From: Paraburkholderia diazotrophica | Lineage (GTDB): Bacteria; Pseudomonadota; Gammaproteobacteria; Burkholderiales; Burkholderiaceae | Reading direction: 5' to 3' | DNA: 64,000 nt | Assembly: GCF_900108945.1 (NCBI RefSeq) | Contig: NZ_FNYE01000001.1 | Location: 372,001-436,000 of the forward strand | Translations under genes and position numbers: made by a program | The notes under the pieces: model-generated | Told to the model about the DNA's origin: nothing | The model's input: only the letters and a program-made list of their open reading frames with translations | Database searches by the model: none | Shown: in pieces, positions 1-7,947 of the stretch | Layout of the letters: each line of letters begins with the position of its first letter | Numbering within the stretch: position 1 is the first letter of the stretch

Positions 1-33
1 AGCCGTGAGGTCTGGGCGAGCCTGGAGGGATCG

Positions 34-888
34 GTGACTGAGACGGAAAAACCTGCTGCCGCAGGCGATGCCGGCGATACATGTGACGCGGGCGCCGAGG
101 CGGCGCGCAGTCTGCGCTTTCAGCAGATGGCGCTGCCGCATCTCGATGCCGCGTACAACCTGGCGCGCTGGCTATGCGGCAACCCGAACGACGCCGATGA
201 CGTCGTCCAGGAAGCGTTCATGCGCGCGTTCCGCTTCTTCGACACGTTCCACGGCGAGACGGCGCGGCCGTGGCTGCTCGCGATCGTGCGGCGCACCTGG
301 TACACGGAATGGCGGCGGCGCTCGGGCGTGCACGCGACGGTCGAATTCGACGAGAACCTCGACGACGAGACGTTCGAGGGCTGGAGCGCGAACTCGCCCG
401 ATCCGGAAACGCTGATGATCCGCGACGAGGACACGCGGCTCGTGCACGAAGCGCTCGAGCAGTTGTCCGTCGAATATCGCGAGGTGCTGATCTTGCGCGA
501 ACTGGAGGAGTTGAGTTACCGCGAGATCGCGACGATTGCGGACTTGCCCGTGGGCACCGTGATGTCGCGGCTCGCGCGAGGGCGTCGAAAGCTCGCGACG
601 GTGTTGACGTCGTTGCTCGCGCAGGGCAGCGCGCGGACGGCAAGCGGCGCGCGCGGGGGCGGCGCCGCGCGGCGTACGCCCGACGGCGCCGGCGATGTGC
701 CGGGGGCGCGGCCCGCGCTGCGCTCGTCGGCTCAGCCGGCGGGGCCGGCGGGCCTGGCGGGTCTGGCACAGGGCGGCGCTTCTGCCGGTGCGCCCGACGG
801 TCCGCGCAAAACCGAAAGCGGCTGGTTGCCGCACGCTCCCGGCGCGTTGCCGGGCGGAATCGCAAAGGAGGCGCCAGATGGACTGTAA
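34..888 (+). CDS. ECF-family RNA polymerase sigma factor
   Basis: An extracytoplasmic-function sigma factor that would direct RNA polymerase to a specific promoter set. Region 2 spans about residues 30-100, with the core-binding helix motif DADDVVQEAF and the WLLAIVRR segment. Region 4 spans about 130-195, with the helix-turn-helix SYREIATIADLPVGTVMSRL. The GTG start at 34 is supported by a GGAGG ribosome site just upstream. The last ~85 residues (200-284) are a low-complexity Ala/Gly/Pro tail, unusual because ECF factors normally end soon after region 4. The stop overlaps the start of the downstream zinc-finger anti-sigma gene by 11 nt, so the two are translationally coupled. Family assignment is firm; the inducing signal and regulon are unknown. 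Confidence 0.93.
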   Translation: MTETEKPAAAGDAGDTCDAGAEAARSLRFQQMALPHLDAAYNLARWLCGNPNDADDVVQEAFMRAFRFFDTFHGETARPWLLAIVRRTWYTEWRRRSGVHATVEFDENLDDETFEGWSANSPDPETLMIRDEDTRLVHEALEQLSVEYREVLILRELEELSYREIATIADLPVGTVMSRLARGRRKLATVLTSLLAQGSARTASGARGGGAARRTPDGAGDVPGARPALRSSAQPAGPAGLAGLAQGGASAGAPDGPRKTESGWLPHAPGALPGGIAKEAPDGL

Positions 889-1861
889 CGAAGCGCGGCC
901 GCTTCTCGATGCGAATGCGGACCATGAACTCACGCCGCCGCAATCGCTTGACGTGCAGCGGCATATCGAAAGCTGCGAGGCTTGCCGGAGGGAAAGCGAA
1001 ATGGTGCGGGCGATGAAGGGCGCGGTGCGCACGGCGGCCTATCACCGCGCGCCCGACGAGTTGCGCGCCAGGATCACGGCGGCGCTGCCTCCCGTTGACG
1101 TCGCCGAGCCGCAATGGCGGGCGCGCGAGAGCGACCGGCAAGCGGAGCCGCGCGCGAGGCGCCGCAAAGGCTGGCTCGACTGGCTGCGGCTGCCGCAGGG
1201 CGGCGGCTTCGGGGCGCTGGCGGGCGAGGGCGGTGTGAACGGATCGGGGAATCTGGCTGGCGGCCGGGCGGGAAGTGGTGCGGGAAGTGGCGCCGGAAGT
1301 GGAATCGGGTGGCACGCGGGCACGGCCTGGCGCGGCGGTTTCGCGCTCGCGCTGTGCGCGCTTGTCGCGGCGGGAATCGCCGTGACGCTGCACCGCGCGG
1401 GCGACGCGACGCCGTTCGTCGATCAACTGGTCGCGAGCCATGTGCGCGCGCAACTGTCGGGGCACGATATCGACGTCGTATCGTCGGATCAGCACACGGT
1501 GAAGCCGTGGTTCAACGGCAAGCTCGACTACGCGCCGCCCGTCGAGGATCTGGCGGCGAGCGGGTTTCCGCTGGCGGGCGGACGGCTCGATTACATCGGA
1601 CATCGGCGGGTGGCGGTGCTCACGTACCGTCACGCGAAGCACGTGATCGACGTCTACGTGTTTCCCGAGGACGATCCGGCGGCCGGCAAGCCCGGCCCGG
1701 CGCTCGTGCGCGACGGGTACGCGCTTGCCCGCTGGCGCGACGACGGCATGATGTGGTGGGCCGTCACCGACGCCACGCCCGAATCGCTAACGGCGCTGCA
1801 AGCGGCGCTGAGCGCACGTCTGCACGGGGAAGCGCCCGGCGCGCCGTATCCGGGCAGTTGA
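878..1861 (+). CDS. Transmembrane anti-sigma factor (zf-HC2 type)
   Basis: Probable membrane anchor that sequesters the sigma factor encoded just upstream. The N-terminus carries the zinc-binding anti-sigma signature H29-x3-C33-x2-C36 (HIESCEAC). A single membrane helix lies at about residues 153-171. Residues ~180-327 form a periplasmic sensor-like domain resembling those of other betaproteobacterial anti-sigma proteins. Between the zinc domain and the membrane helix is a Gly/Ser/Ala-rich linker with short GSGAGSG repeats (about 120-145). The start at 878 is preceded by AAAGGAGG and is fixed by the overlap with the sigma gene. The stimulus sensed cannot be read from the sequence. Confidence 0.9.
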   Translation: MDCNEARPLLDANADHELTPPQSLDVQRHIESCEACRRESEMVRAMKGAVRTAAYHRAPDELRARITAALPPVDVAEPQWRARESDRQAEPRARRRKGWLDWLRLPQGGGFGALAGEGGVNGSGNLAGGRAGSGAGSGAGSGIGWHAGTAWRGGFALALCALVAAGIAVTLHRAGDATPFVDQLVASHVRAQLSGHDIDVVSSDQHTVKPWFNGKLDYAPPVEDLAASGFPLAGGRLDYIGHRRVAVLTYRHAKHVIDVYVFPEDDPAAGKPGPALVRDGYALARWRDDGMMWWAVTDATPESLTALQAALSARLHGEAPGAPYPGS

Positions 1862-1918
1862 GCGCCGGCCTGGCAGGCAACCGGGGACTGTCCGATTCCC
1901 TAAGCCCTTGAAAACACG

Positions 1919-1971
1919 CCTGAATCGGCACTGCACTGCGCGCTTTATGTTGCAAACAGTGTCGATTCAGG
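1919..1971. promoter_or_regulatory. Long dyad spanning the rpsF promoter region
   Basis: A 15-bp left arm (1919-1933) and 15-bp right arm (1957-1971) are inverted repeats with one mismatch, separated by 23 bp. The right arm lies exactly in the spacer between the -35 and -10 boxes of the predicted rpsF promoter, and the left arm lies upstream of the -35. It could be an operator, or a hairpin at the end of the sigma/anti-sigma transcript; no T-run follows it. The function is inferred. Confidence 0.5.
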
Positions 1972-1978
1972 TTATAGT
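1950..1978 (+). promoter_or_regulatory. Predicted sigma-70 promoter of the rpsF operon
   Basis: -35 TTGCAA (1950-1955), 17-bp spacer, -10 TATAGT (1973-1978), 66 nt before the rpsF start. The spacing and boxes fit a housekeeping promoter for rpsF-priB-rpsR-rplI. Confidence 0.6.
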
Positions 1979-2044
1979 TTCCGGCTTCTCACTTGCCACA
2001 CCGGTTCCGACGCCCGGGTGGCTTCAATCCACAAGGAGTGTGTA

Positions 2045-2419
2045 ATGCGTCATTACGAAATCGTATTCATCGTGCACCCCGATCAGAGCGAGCAAGTGCC
2101 CGCAATGATCGAGCGCTACAAGGCCACGATCACGTCGCACGGTGGCCAGATCCACCGTATCGAAGACTGGGGCCGTCGCCAGCTGGCCTACATGATCGAG
2201 AAACTCGCGAAGGCTCACTACGTCTGCATGAACATCGAATGCGACCAGACCACGCTCGACGAGCTGGAACACGCGTTCAAGTTCAACGACGCCGTTCTGC
2301 GTCACCTCATCGTCAAGATGAAGAAGGCCGAAACCGGCCCGTCGCCGATGATGAAGGAAGTGCAGCGCGAAGAAGCCAAGAAGGCGGCTGCAGCGCAGTC
2401 GACGGAAGCGCAGGCTTAA
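2045..2419 (+). CDS. rpsF: 30S ribosomal protein S6
   Basis: Small-subunit protein that binds 16S rRNA in the platform together with S18. It is 124 residues, beginning [17 protein letters not shown], the usual S6 N-terminus. Typical motifs include [17 protein letters not shown] and the C-terminal charged/alanine tail. The start at 2045 follows an AAGGAG ribosome site and gives the family length; an in-frame start further upstream would add nine unrelated residues. It is the first gene of the rpsF-priB-rpsR-rplI operon, 72 nt before priB. Confidence 0.98.
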   Translation: MRHYEIVFIVHPDQSEQVPAMIERYKATITSHGGQIHRIEDWGRRQLAYMIEKLAKAHYVCMNIECDQTTLDELEHAFKFNDAVLRHLIVKMKKAETGPSPMMKEVQREEAKKAAAAQSTEAQA

Positions 2420-2491
2420 AGCAGAACCGTTAAGCCATCAGAGTCACGCGCCGCTCATTGGTACGCTACGCGGACATCCCGGAAGGAACCG

Positions 2492-2791
2492 ATGAACCGG
2501 CTGCAACTCACGGCAAGCGTCGTCGAACGCGAACCGGTGCGGTACACCCCCGCCGGCGTTCCGATTGCAGGCTGTACGTTGCAACATCGCACGCAGGTCG
2601 TCGAAGCGGGCATTGCCCGAACTGTCGAGCTGACCATGCAGGCAGTAGCGGCCGGCGAAGCGAGCGGCAGGCTGGAACGGATTGAAATGGGCGTCGATAC
2701 GCTCTTCACCGGCTTCCTGGCGAAGAAAAGCCGCAACGCGAGAACTCTGGTGTTTCACATCACAGAATTGCAGGACATTGGAAAGGACTGA
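2492..2791 (+). CDS. priB: Primosomal replication protein N (PriB)
   Basis: Single-strand DNA-binding OB-fold protein of the PriA-dependent replication restart primosome. At 99 residues, its length and position between rpsF and rpsR are diagnostic. The beginning [20 protein letters not shown] and the segment [11 protein letters not shown] match PriB/SSB-like proteins. It starts after GGAAGGAACC and ends two nt before rpsR, so it is coupled to ribosomal protein synthesis. The assignment is secure from both sequence and synteny. Confidence 0.95.
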   Translation: MNRLQLTASVVEREPVRYTPAGVPIAGCTLQHRTQVVEAGIARTVELTMQAVAAGEASGRLERIEMGVDTLFTGFLAKKSRNARTLVFHITELQDIGKD

Positions 2792-2793
2792 AC

Positions 2794-3069
2794 ATGGCCC
2801 GCCCCACTGGTAAGAAATTCGACAAGCGTCGTCAGCAACAAAACCCGCTCTTCAAGCGCAAGAAGTTCTGCCGCTTCACGGCAGCTGGCGTCGAACAGAT
2901 CGACTACAAGGACATCGATACGCTGAAGGACTTCATCGGCGAAAACGGCAAGATCACGCCGGCGCGTCTCACGGGTACCAAGGCCCACTACCAACGCCAG
3001 CTGGACACGGCTATCAAGCGCGCGCGTTTCCTCGCGCTGATGCCGTACACCGACCAGCACAAGGCCTAA
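2794..3069 (+). CDS. rpsR: 30S ribosomal protein S18
   Basis: Small-subunit protein that forms a heterodimer with S6 on the 16S rRNA platform. It is 91 residues. The recognisable core is [21 protein letters not shown] followed by [18 protein letters not shown], ending in the basic helix [21 protein letters not shown]. The start is preceded by a good ribosome site (GGAAAGGACTGAAC) within the end of priB. Nothing is unusual. Confidence 0.98.
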   Translation: MARPTGKKFDKRRQQQNPLFKRKKFCRFTAAGVEQIDYKDIDTLKDFIGENGKITPARLTGTKAHYQRQLDTAIKRARFLALMPYTDQHKA

Positions 3070-3096
3070 CCCGACGACGCCACAAGGAGCATCCGA

Positions 3097-3549
3097 ATGC
3101 AAATCATTCTTCTCGAAAAAGTCGCGAACGTCGGCAACCTGGGCGACATCGTCAAGGTGAAGGACGGCTATGCACGTAACTTCCTGATCCCGAACAAGAA
3201 GGCTCGCCGCGCAACGAAGGAAGCGATCGCCGAATTCGAAGTTCGCCGCGCAGAACTGGAAAAGAACGCCGCTGAAAAGCTGGCGGCTGCCCAGGCTCAA
3301 GGCGAAAAGCTGGCTGGCCTGACGCTGCAGATCGCGCAGAAGGCCGGCGTCGACGGCCGTCTGTTCGGCTCGGTGACGAACGCCGACATCGCCGACGCGC
3401 TGACCAAGCAAGGCTTCGTCGTGGAAAAGGCGCAAGTGCGTCTGCCGGAAGGTCCGCTCAAGCTGGTGGGCGACCACCCCGTGCACGTTTCGCTGCACAC
3501 GGACGTCACCGTCGACGTCACGGTGTCGGTGCTGGGCGAGCACGTCTAA
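3097..3549 (+). CDS. rplI: 50S ribosomal protein L9
   Basis: Large-subunit protein with two globular domains joined by a long helix; it helps limit frameshifting. It is 150 residues, the usual length. The N-terminal RNA-binding domain ([19 protein letters not shown], then [15 protein letters not shown]) is followed by the connecting alpha-helix (about 40-75) and the C-terminal domain ending VSVLGEHV. It has an AAGGAG ribosome site. It is the last gene of the operon, followed by a strong intrinsic terminator. Confidence 0.98.
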   Translation: MQIILLEKVANVGNLGDIVKVKDGYARNFLIPNKKARRATKEAIAEFEVRRAELEKNAAEKLAAAQAQGEKLAGLTLQIAQKAGVDGRLFGSVTNADIADALTKQGFVVEKAQVRLPEGPLKLVGDHPVHVSLHTDVTVDVTVSVLGEHV

Positions 3550-3600
3550 GCTGCACGCGTAGACAGGATGTGAGGTCGTCGGGAAGTTTCCGGCGACGAG

Positions 3601-3634
3601 GGCAGGGGCCGGGAAACCGGCCTCTGCCTTTTTT
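3601..3634 (+). terminator. Intrinsic terminator after rplI
   Basis: A 12-bp stem GGCAGGGGCCGG / CCGGCCTCTGCC (one G-U pair) with a GAAA tetraloop is followed by a T-run. It closes the ribosomal protein operon 50 nt after the rplI stop. Confidence 0.9.
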
Positions 3635-3683
3635 ATTGTTCGCAATCGTTGTTTACGCGCCCGGGTGTTCGCTGTCGAACGCT

Positions 3684-3712
3684 TTGCTGCTGTTCTCCAT
3701 TTGCTTGATAAT
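3684..3712 (+). promoter_or_regulatory. Predicted dnaB promoter, possibly leaderless
   Basis: -35 TTGCTG (3684-3689), 17-bp spacer, -10 GATAAT (3707-3712). Only 8 nt separate the -10 from the dnaB ATG, so transcription should begin at or just before the start codon. No Shine-Dalgarno sequence precedes the ATG. Confidence 0.6.
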
Positions 3713-3720
3713 TCCACCCC

Positions 3721-5109
3721 ATGAACGCACCGTCGAAAGATCCTCAACTCGAGTCGCTGAAAGTCCCGCCCCATTCCATCGAGGCCGAGCAATCGGTGCT
3801 GGGCGGTCTGCTGCTCGACAACGGCGCATGGGACCGCATCGCCGACTTCCTCGCGCAAAGCGATTTTTACCGCTACGACCACCGCATCATTTTCGAGCAC
3901 ATCGGCCGGCTGATCGCGGCGACGCGTCCCGCCGACGTCGTGACCGTCTACGAAGCGCTGACCACGTCCGGCAAGGCGGAGGAGGTCGGCGGGCTCGCGT
4001 ACCTGAACGCGCTCGCGCAGAACACGCCGAGCGCCGCGAACATCCGGCGCTATGCCGAAATCGTGCGCGACCGCGCGGTGCTGCGCCGGCTCGTGTCGGT
4101 GGCGGACGAGATTTCCGCCGACGCCTTCAACCCGCAAGGCAAAGAGGTCCGCCAGCTGCTCGACGAGGCGGAGTCGAAGGTATTCTCGATCGCGGAAGAC
4201 GGTGCGCGCGGCACGCAGGGCTTCCTGGAAATCGGGCCGCTGCTCACGCAGGTCGTCGAGCGCATCGACACGCTGTACCACACGGCCAACCCGAGCGACG
4301 TGACGGGCACGCCGACAGGCTTCGTCGATCTCGACCGGATGACGTCCGGCATGCACGGCGGCGAGCTGATCATCGTGGCGGGACGTCCGTCGATGGGTAA
4401 GACGGCGTTCTCGATGAACGTCGGCGAATACGTGGCTGTCGAGTACGGGCTGCCCGTCGCCGTGTTCTCGATGGAAATGCCGGGCACGCAGCTGATCATG
4501 CGGATGCTCGGCTCGGTCGGCCGGCTCGACCAGCACCGGATGCGCACGGGCCGCCTGACCGACGAAGACTGGCCGAAGCTCACGCACGCGGTGCAAAAGA
4601 TGAGCGAGGCGCAGATCTTCATCGACGAAACGGGCGGCCTGAACCCGATGGAACTGCGCTCGCGCGCGCGGCGCCTGTCGCGCCAGTGCGGCAAGCTCGG
4701 TCTGATCATCATCGACTACCTGCAGCTGATGAGCGGCTCGTCGACGGGCGAAAACCGCGCAACGGAAATTTCGGAAATCTCGCGTTCGCTGAAAAGCCTC
4801 GCGAAAGAACTCGACGTGCCCGTGATCGCGCTGTCGCAGCTGAATCGCGGTCTGGAGCAGCGTCCGAACAAGCGCCCCGTGATGTCGGACTTGCGCGAGT
4901 CGGGTGCAATCGAACAGGACGCGGACGTGATCCTCTTCATTTACCGCGACGAGGTGTACAACCCGGACAGCCCCGACAAGGGCACCGCCGAGATCATCAT
5001 CGGCAAGCAGCGTAACGGTCCGATCGGACCCGTTCGCCTCACGTTTCATGGCCAATTCACGAAGTTCGATAATTTTGCGGGTCCACAGAACTTCTATGGC
5101 GGCGAGTAG
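3721..5109 (+). CDS. dnaB: Replicative DNA helicase DnaB
   Basis: Hexameric 5'-3' helicase that unwinds the replication fork and recruits DnaG primase. It is 462 residues. The N-terminal DnaB domain (about 20-120, including HSIEAEQSVLGGLLLDN) is followed by the RecA-like ATPase. Walker A GRPSMGKT is at about 221-228, Walker B is IIIDYLQLM, and the conserved SDLRESGAIEQDAD lies near the end. No intein interrupts the ATPase, although DnaB is a common intein host. It has its own promoter after the rplI terminator and probably a leaderless transcript. Confidence 0.98.
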   Translation: MNAPSKDPQLESLKVPPHSIEAEQSVLGGLLLDNGAWDRIADFLAQSDFYRYDHRIIFEHIGRLIAATRPADVVTVYEALTTSGKAEEVGGLAYLNALAQNTPSAANIRRYAEIVRDRAVLRRLVSVADEISADAFNPQGKEVRQLLDEAESKVFSIAEDGARGTQGFLEIGPLLTQVVERIDTLYHTANPSDVTGTPTGFVDLDRMTSGMHGGELIIVAGRPSMGKTAFSMNVGEYVAVEYGLPVAVFSMEMPGTQLIMRMLGSVGRLDQHRMRTGRLTDEDWPKLTHAVQKMSEAQIFIDETGGLNPMELRSRARRLSRQCGKLGLIIIDYLQLMSGSSTGENRATEISEISRSLKSLAKELDVPVIALSQLNRGLEQRPNKRPVMSDLRESGAIEQDADVILFIYRDEVYNPDSPDKGTAEIIIGKQRNGPIGPVRLTFHGQFTKFDNFAGPQNFYGGE

Positions 5110-5258
5110 CACAACTTCGCGCGAACGGGAAAACCGGGTTGCACTTCCCGTTGCGCGCGCGCCTAAAACGCGGCGACGCGCCGCACTGAAAGTGGTCCCT
5201 AACGGTACAATATTGCCGTTTTATGACAGCCTCACCGTGACCACTTTCCGGGGACCCA

Positions 5259-5885
5259 ATGTTTGGTCGATTCATGCCCACCGAGGGCAAATTTTTTGAA
5301 ATTTTCAACGCTCACGCGAAGCACATCGTCTCGGGTAGCCGGGAACTCGAACTCCTGATCGATAACCTCGGCGATGCCGAGATCCACAAGCAAAACGTGC
5401 AGACGGCCGAAAAAGCGGCCGACAAACTAACGCACGAAACGATCGATCTGCTGCACAAGACTTTCATTACGCCGCTCGACCGCGACGAGATCCACAAGCT
5501 GATCACCACGATGGACGACATCCTCGACCTGATGGAGGACGTCGCGACAGCCATTTCGCTGTATGACGTGCGCGCCGTCACGTCGGAGGCGAGCCAGCTC
5601 GCTCATATCTCGACGGCGACCTGCGAACGCGTGCAGGCGGCCGTCGGCATGCTGTCGGACATGAAACAGGCGCGCGAAATCCTGAAGGCCTGCGAAGACA
5701 TCGACCGTCTGGAATCGGAAGCCGACCGCGTGCTGCGCTCGGCGATGTCAAAGCTTTTCCGCGAAGAAGACGACGTCAAGACGCTGATCAAACTGAAGGC
5801 GATCTACGAGCTGCTCGAGTCGATCACCGACAAGTGCGAGGACGTGGCGAACATCATCGAAGGCATCGTGCTGGAAAACGCGTAA
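5259..5885 (+). CDS. DUF47 family (PhoU-like) phosphate transport accessory protein
   Basis: An all-helical 208-residue PhoU-like protein of the DUF47 family, which almost always partners a Pit phosphate transporter and is thought to control it. It begins MFGRFMPTEGKFFEIFNAH, a hallmark of the family, with the metal-binding-type segments EKAADKLTHETI and DMDDILDLMED-like acidic helices near the middle. Its TAA stop overlaps the pit ATG (TAATG), giving tight coupling. A TACAAT -10 candidate lies at 5206-5211. The assignment is firm, but the mechanism in the family is still inferred. Confidence 0.92.
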   Translation: MFGRFMPTEGKFFEIFNAHAKHIVSGSRELELLIDNLGDAEIHKQNVQTAEKAADKLTHETIDLLHKTFITPLDRDEIHKLITTMDDILDLMEDVATAISLYDVRAVTSEASQLAHISTATCERVQAAVGMLSDMKQAREILKACEDIDRLESEADRVLRSAMSKLFREEDDVKTLIKLKAIYELLESITDKCEDVANIIEGIVLENA

Positions 5886-6895
5886 TGCATTCGATACAAC
5901 TCGCCATCTGGGCGGTCGCGACGCTCGTCGTCGTCGCGCTCGTTTTCGACTTCATGAACGGTTTTCACGACGCGGCGAACTCGATCGCCACCGTGGTTTC
6001 GACGGGCGTGCTGAAGCCGCAACAGGCCGTCGCGTTCGCGGCCGCATTCAACGTCATCGCCTATTTCATCTTTCACCTGAAAGTTGCGCAGACGGTAGGC
6101 AAGGGCACGATCGATCCCGCGATCGTCGATCACTACGTCGTGTTCGGCGCGCTGGTCGGCGCGATTGGGTGGAACATCGTCACGTGGTACTACGGCATTC
6201 CGTCGAGTTCGTCGCACGCGCTGATCGGCGGGCTGGTCGGATCGGCGCTCGCGAAATCGGGCTGGAGCGCGCTCAACTGGGACGGGCTGCTCAAGACCAT
6301 CACGTTTATCATCGTGTCGCCGCTGCTCGGCTTCGTGCTCGGCTCGTTCTTCATGCTGATGGTGTCGTGGCTCTATTTCCGCACGCCGCCGAGCAAGGTC
6401 GACCGGCGCTTCCGCCGCTTGCAGCTGCTGTCGGCGGGGCTCTACAGTCTCGGCCACGGCGGCAACGACGCGCAGAAGACGATCGGCATCATCTGGATGC
6501 TGCTGATCGCAACCGGCTATGCTTCGGCGACGGGCGACGCGCCGCCGCTGTGGGTGATCGGCGCGTGCTATCTGTCGATGGGTCTCGGCACGCTGTTCGG
6601 CGGCTGGCGCATCGTACGGACGATGGGACAGAAGATCACGAAGCTCAAGCCCGTCGGCGGCTTTTGCGCGGAGGCGGGTGGCGCGATCACGCTGTTTCTC
6701 GCGTCGTTCCTCGGCATTCCTGTTTCCACCACGCATACGATCACGGGCGCGATCGTCGGCGTCGGCGCGACGCAGAAGCTGTCGGCCGTGCGCTGGGGCG
6801 TGGCGGGCAATATCGTCTGGGCGTGGGTGCTGACGATTCCGGCGTCGGCTGTGCTCGCGGCGGCCGGCTGGTGGCTCGGTCACCGCTTCCTGTAA
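5885..6895 (+). CDS. pit: Low-affinity inorganic phosphate transporter (Pit family)
   Basis: Inner-membrane carrier that imports metal-phosphate with protons. It is 336 residues with about ten hydrophobic helices. Two Pit signature repeats are visible: DFMNGFHDAANSIATVVSTG near the N-terminus and SLGHGGNDAQKTIGIIW in the middle, each followed by a GIPxSSSHA/GIPVSTTHT repeat. The start at 5885 is fixed by the 1-nt overlap with the DUF47 gene and gives MHSIQLAIWAVATLV as the first membrane helix. It is convergent with the SDR gene downstream. Confidence 0.96.
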   Translation: MHSIQLAIWAVATLVVVALVFDFMNGFHDAANSIATVVSTGVLKPQQAVAFAAAFNVIAYFIFHLKVAQTVGKGTIDPAIVDHYVVFGALVGAIGWNIVTWYYGIPSSSSHALIGGLVGSALAKSGWSALNWDGLLKTITFIIVSPLLGFVLGSFFMLMVSWLYFRTPPSKVDRRFRRLQLLSAGLYSLGHGGNDAQKTIGIIWMLLIATGYASATGDAPPLWVIGACYLSMGLGTLFGGWRIVRTMGQKITKLKPVGGFCAEAGGAITLFLASFLGIPVSTTHTITGAIVGVGATQKLSAVRWGVAGNIVWAWVLTIPASAVLAAAGWWLGHRFL

Positions 6896-6897
6896 GG

Positions 6898-6952
6898 CTT
6901 CAAAAGCGGGCCTTCAAAAGCGGGCCTTCGAAAGCGGGCCTTCAAAAGCGGC
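6898..6952. repeat. Four tandem copies of a 14-bp unit
   Basis: The unit CTTCAAAAGCGGGC occurs at 6898, 6912, 6926 (one A-to-G change) and 6940 (shortened, merging into the terminator stem). The array sits between the convergent pit and SDR genes. Each unit copies the AAAAGCGG edge of the neighbouring terminator, so it probably arose by slippage or duplication there. Confidence 0.85.
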
Positions 6953-6973
6953 GCGCCGCGACGGGCGCGCCGC
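6944..6973 (-). terminator. GC-rich terminator of the SDR gene
   Basis: A perfect 10-bp stem GCGGCGCGCC / GGCGCGCCGC with a 6-nt loop. On the minus strand it is followed by TTTT. It lies six nt after the SDR stop and could act on both convergent transcripts. Confidence 0.65.
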
Positions 6974-6978
6974 CGCGC

Positions 6979-7785
6979 TCAGATCAGCGGCGCGTTGCCT
7001 CCGTCCATCGGGACGATCGCGCCCGTCACATAGCTCGCGCGGCGGCTCGCCAGAAAGAGCGCGACATCCGCAATTTCCTCCGGCTTTGCAAAGCGCCCGA
7101 GCGGCACGCGCGCTTCGCCGCGTGATAGCGCCTCGGCGGGCTGGATGCCTTCGCGCGACGCTTCCAGTTTCAGCGCTTCCTCGACGCGATCCGTCAGCGT
7201 CGCCCCCGGATTGATCGCGTTGATGCGTATGCCATAGCGCGCGTAATAGTGCGCGAGGCCGACGGTGGCGAGCATCAGCGCCGCGTTCGCCGCGCCGCCC
7301 GCGATGTGAATGTCGCTCGCGATCTTGCCGCCCATGCCGATGATATTGACGATCGTGCCAGGCTCTTTCGCCGCGCCGGACTTCACGCGCTCGGCCATGC
7401 GCTTCAGCACTTCCTGCTGCGGGTAGATGTACGGGAAGTATTTGGCTTCCATCGTCGCCTTGAACGCGTCGGCGTCCAGCGTTTCGGGATCGTAGCGGCG
7501 CGCGGCACCCGCGCTGTTGATCAGGATGTCGATCGGGCCGACGGCGCCCGTCGCCTCCTCGACAACATCGGTGGCGCTGTGCGGTTCGCGAAGGTCGGCG
7601 CGCGTCAGATGGATGTGCAGCCCTTCGCTCGCAAGCTGCTCGCGGGCGCGGGCAAGATTGGCGGGGTCGCGCGAAACGATCGCGACTTTCGCGCCTTCCA
7701 TCGCGAACGCGCGCGCGCATGCGAGACCAATGCCCTTGCTGCCGCCCGTCACCAGGACCACTTTGTCTTTGAGTCCGAGATCCAT
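6979..7785 (-). CDS. Divergent short-chain dehydrogenase/reductase-like protein
   Basis: Rossmann-fold protein of about 268 residues. The NAD(P)-binding motif is intact (TGGSKGIG, numbering from ~14) as is NSAG, and the end is typical (PEEIADVALFLAS...GAIVPMDGG). The catalytic region is not typical: where most SDRs have Ser and YxxxK, the sequence reads VNIIGMGGK and then IAGGAANAAL, so Ser, Tyr and Lys all appear replaced. It may belong to a divergent SDR subfamily using other chemistry, or be a binding protein. The ATG at 7785 has a GGGTG site; a GTG at 7794 is an alternative. The substrate is unknown. Confidence 0.85.
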   Translation of the reverse strand: MDLGLKDKVVLVTGGSKGIGLACARAFAMEGAKVAIVSRDPANLARAREQLASEGLHIHLTRADLREPHSATDVVEEATGAVGPIDILINSAGAARRYDPETLDADAFKATMEAKYFPYIYPQQEVLKRMAERVKSGAAKEPGTIVNIIGMGGKIASDIHIAGGAANAALMLATVGLAHYYARYGIRINAINPGATLTDRVEEALKLEASREGIQPAEALSRGEARVPLGRFAKPEEIADVALFLASRRASYVTGAIVPMDGGNAPLI

Positions 7786-7947
7786 CGTCGTCACCCGCCA
7801 TCAGAGAAATATCAAAAACGATAGCAGAGGTGCGGCGAGGCGGGTGGCGAATCGGCCGGCGGCGGTTTGGTCACATTGTGGGATTCGCGATCAATCGCGT
7901 GCCTGTGACGGCTGGTGGGCGCCCGTCAGACACGCGATCAAGTGCGA

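Noticed and set aside
2755..5112. Very long minus-strand reading frame opposite dnaB and rplI
   Set aside because: It is an antisense shadow of well-supported genes; composition is Arg/His/Leu-rich with no recognisable domain, typical of high-GC DNA.
6898..6952. Possible CRISPR array
   Set aside because: The units are 14 bp and adjoin directly with no spacers and no cas genes nearby.
6169..7125. Plus-strand reading frame across the end of pit, the tandem repeat and the SDR gene
   Set aside because: It overlaps pit in another frame and the SDR gene on the opposite strand, and no family is recognisable.
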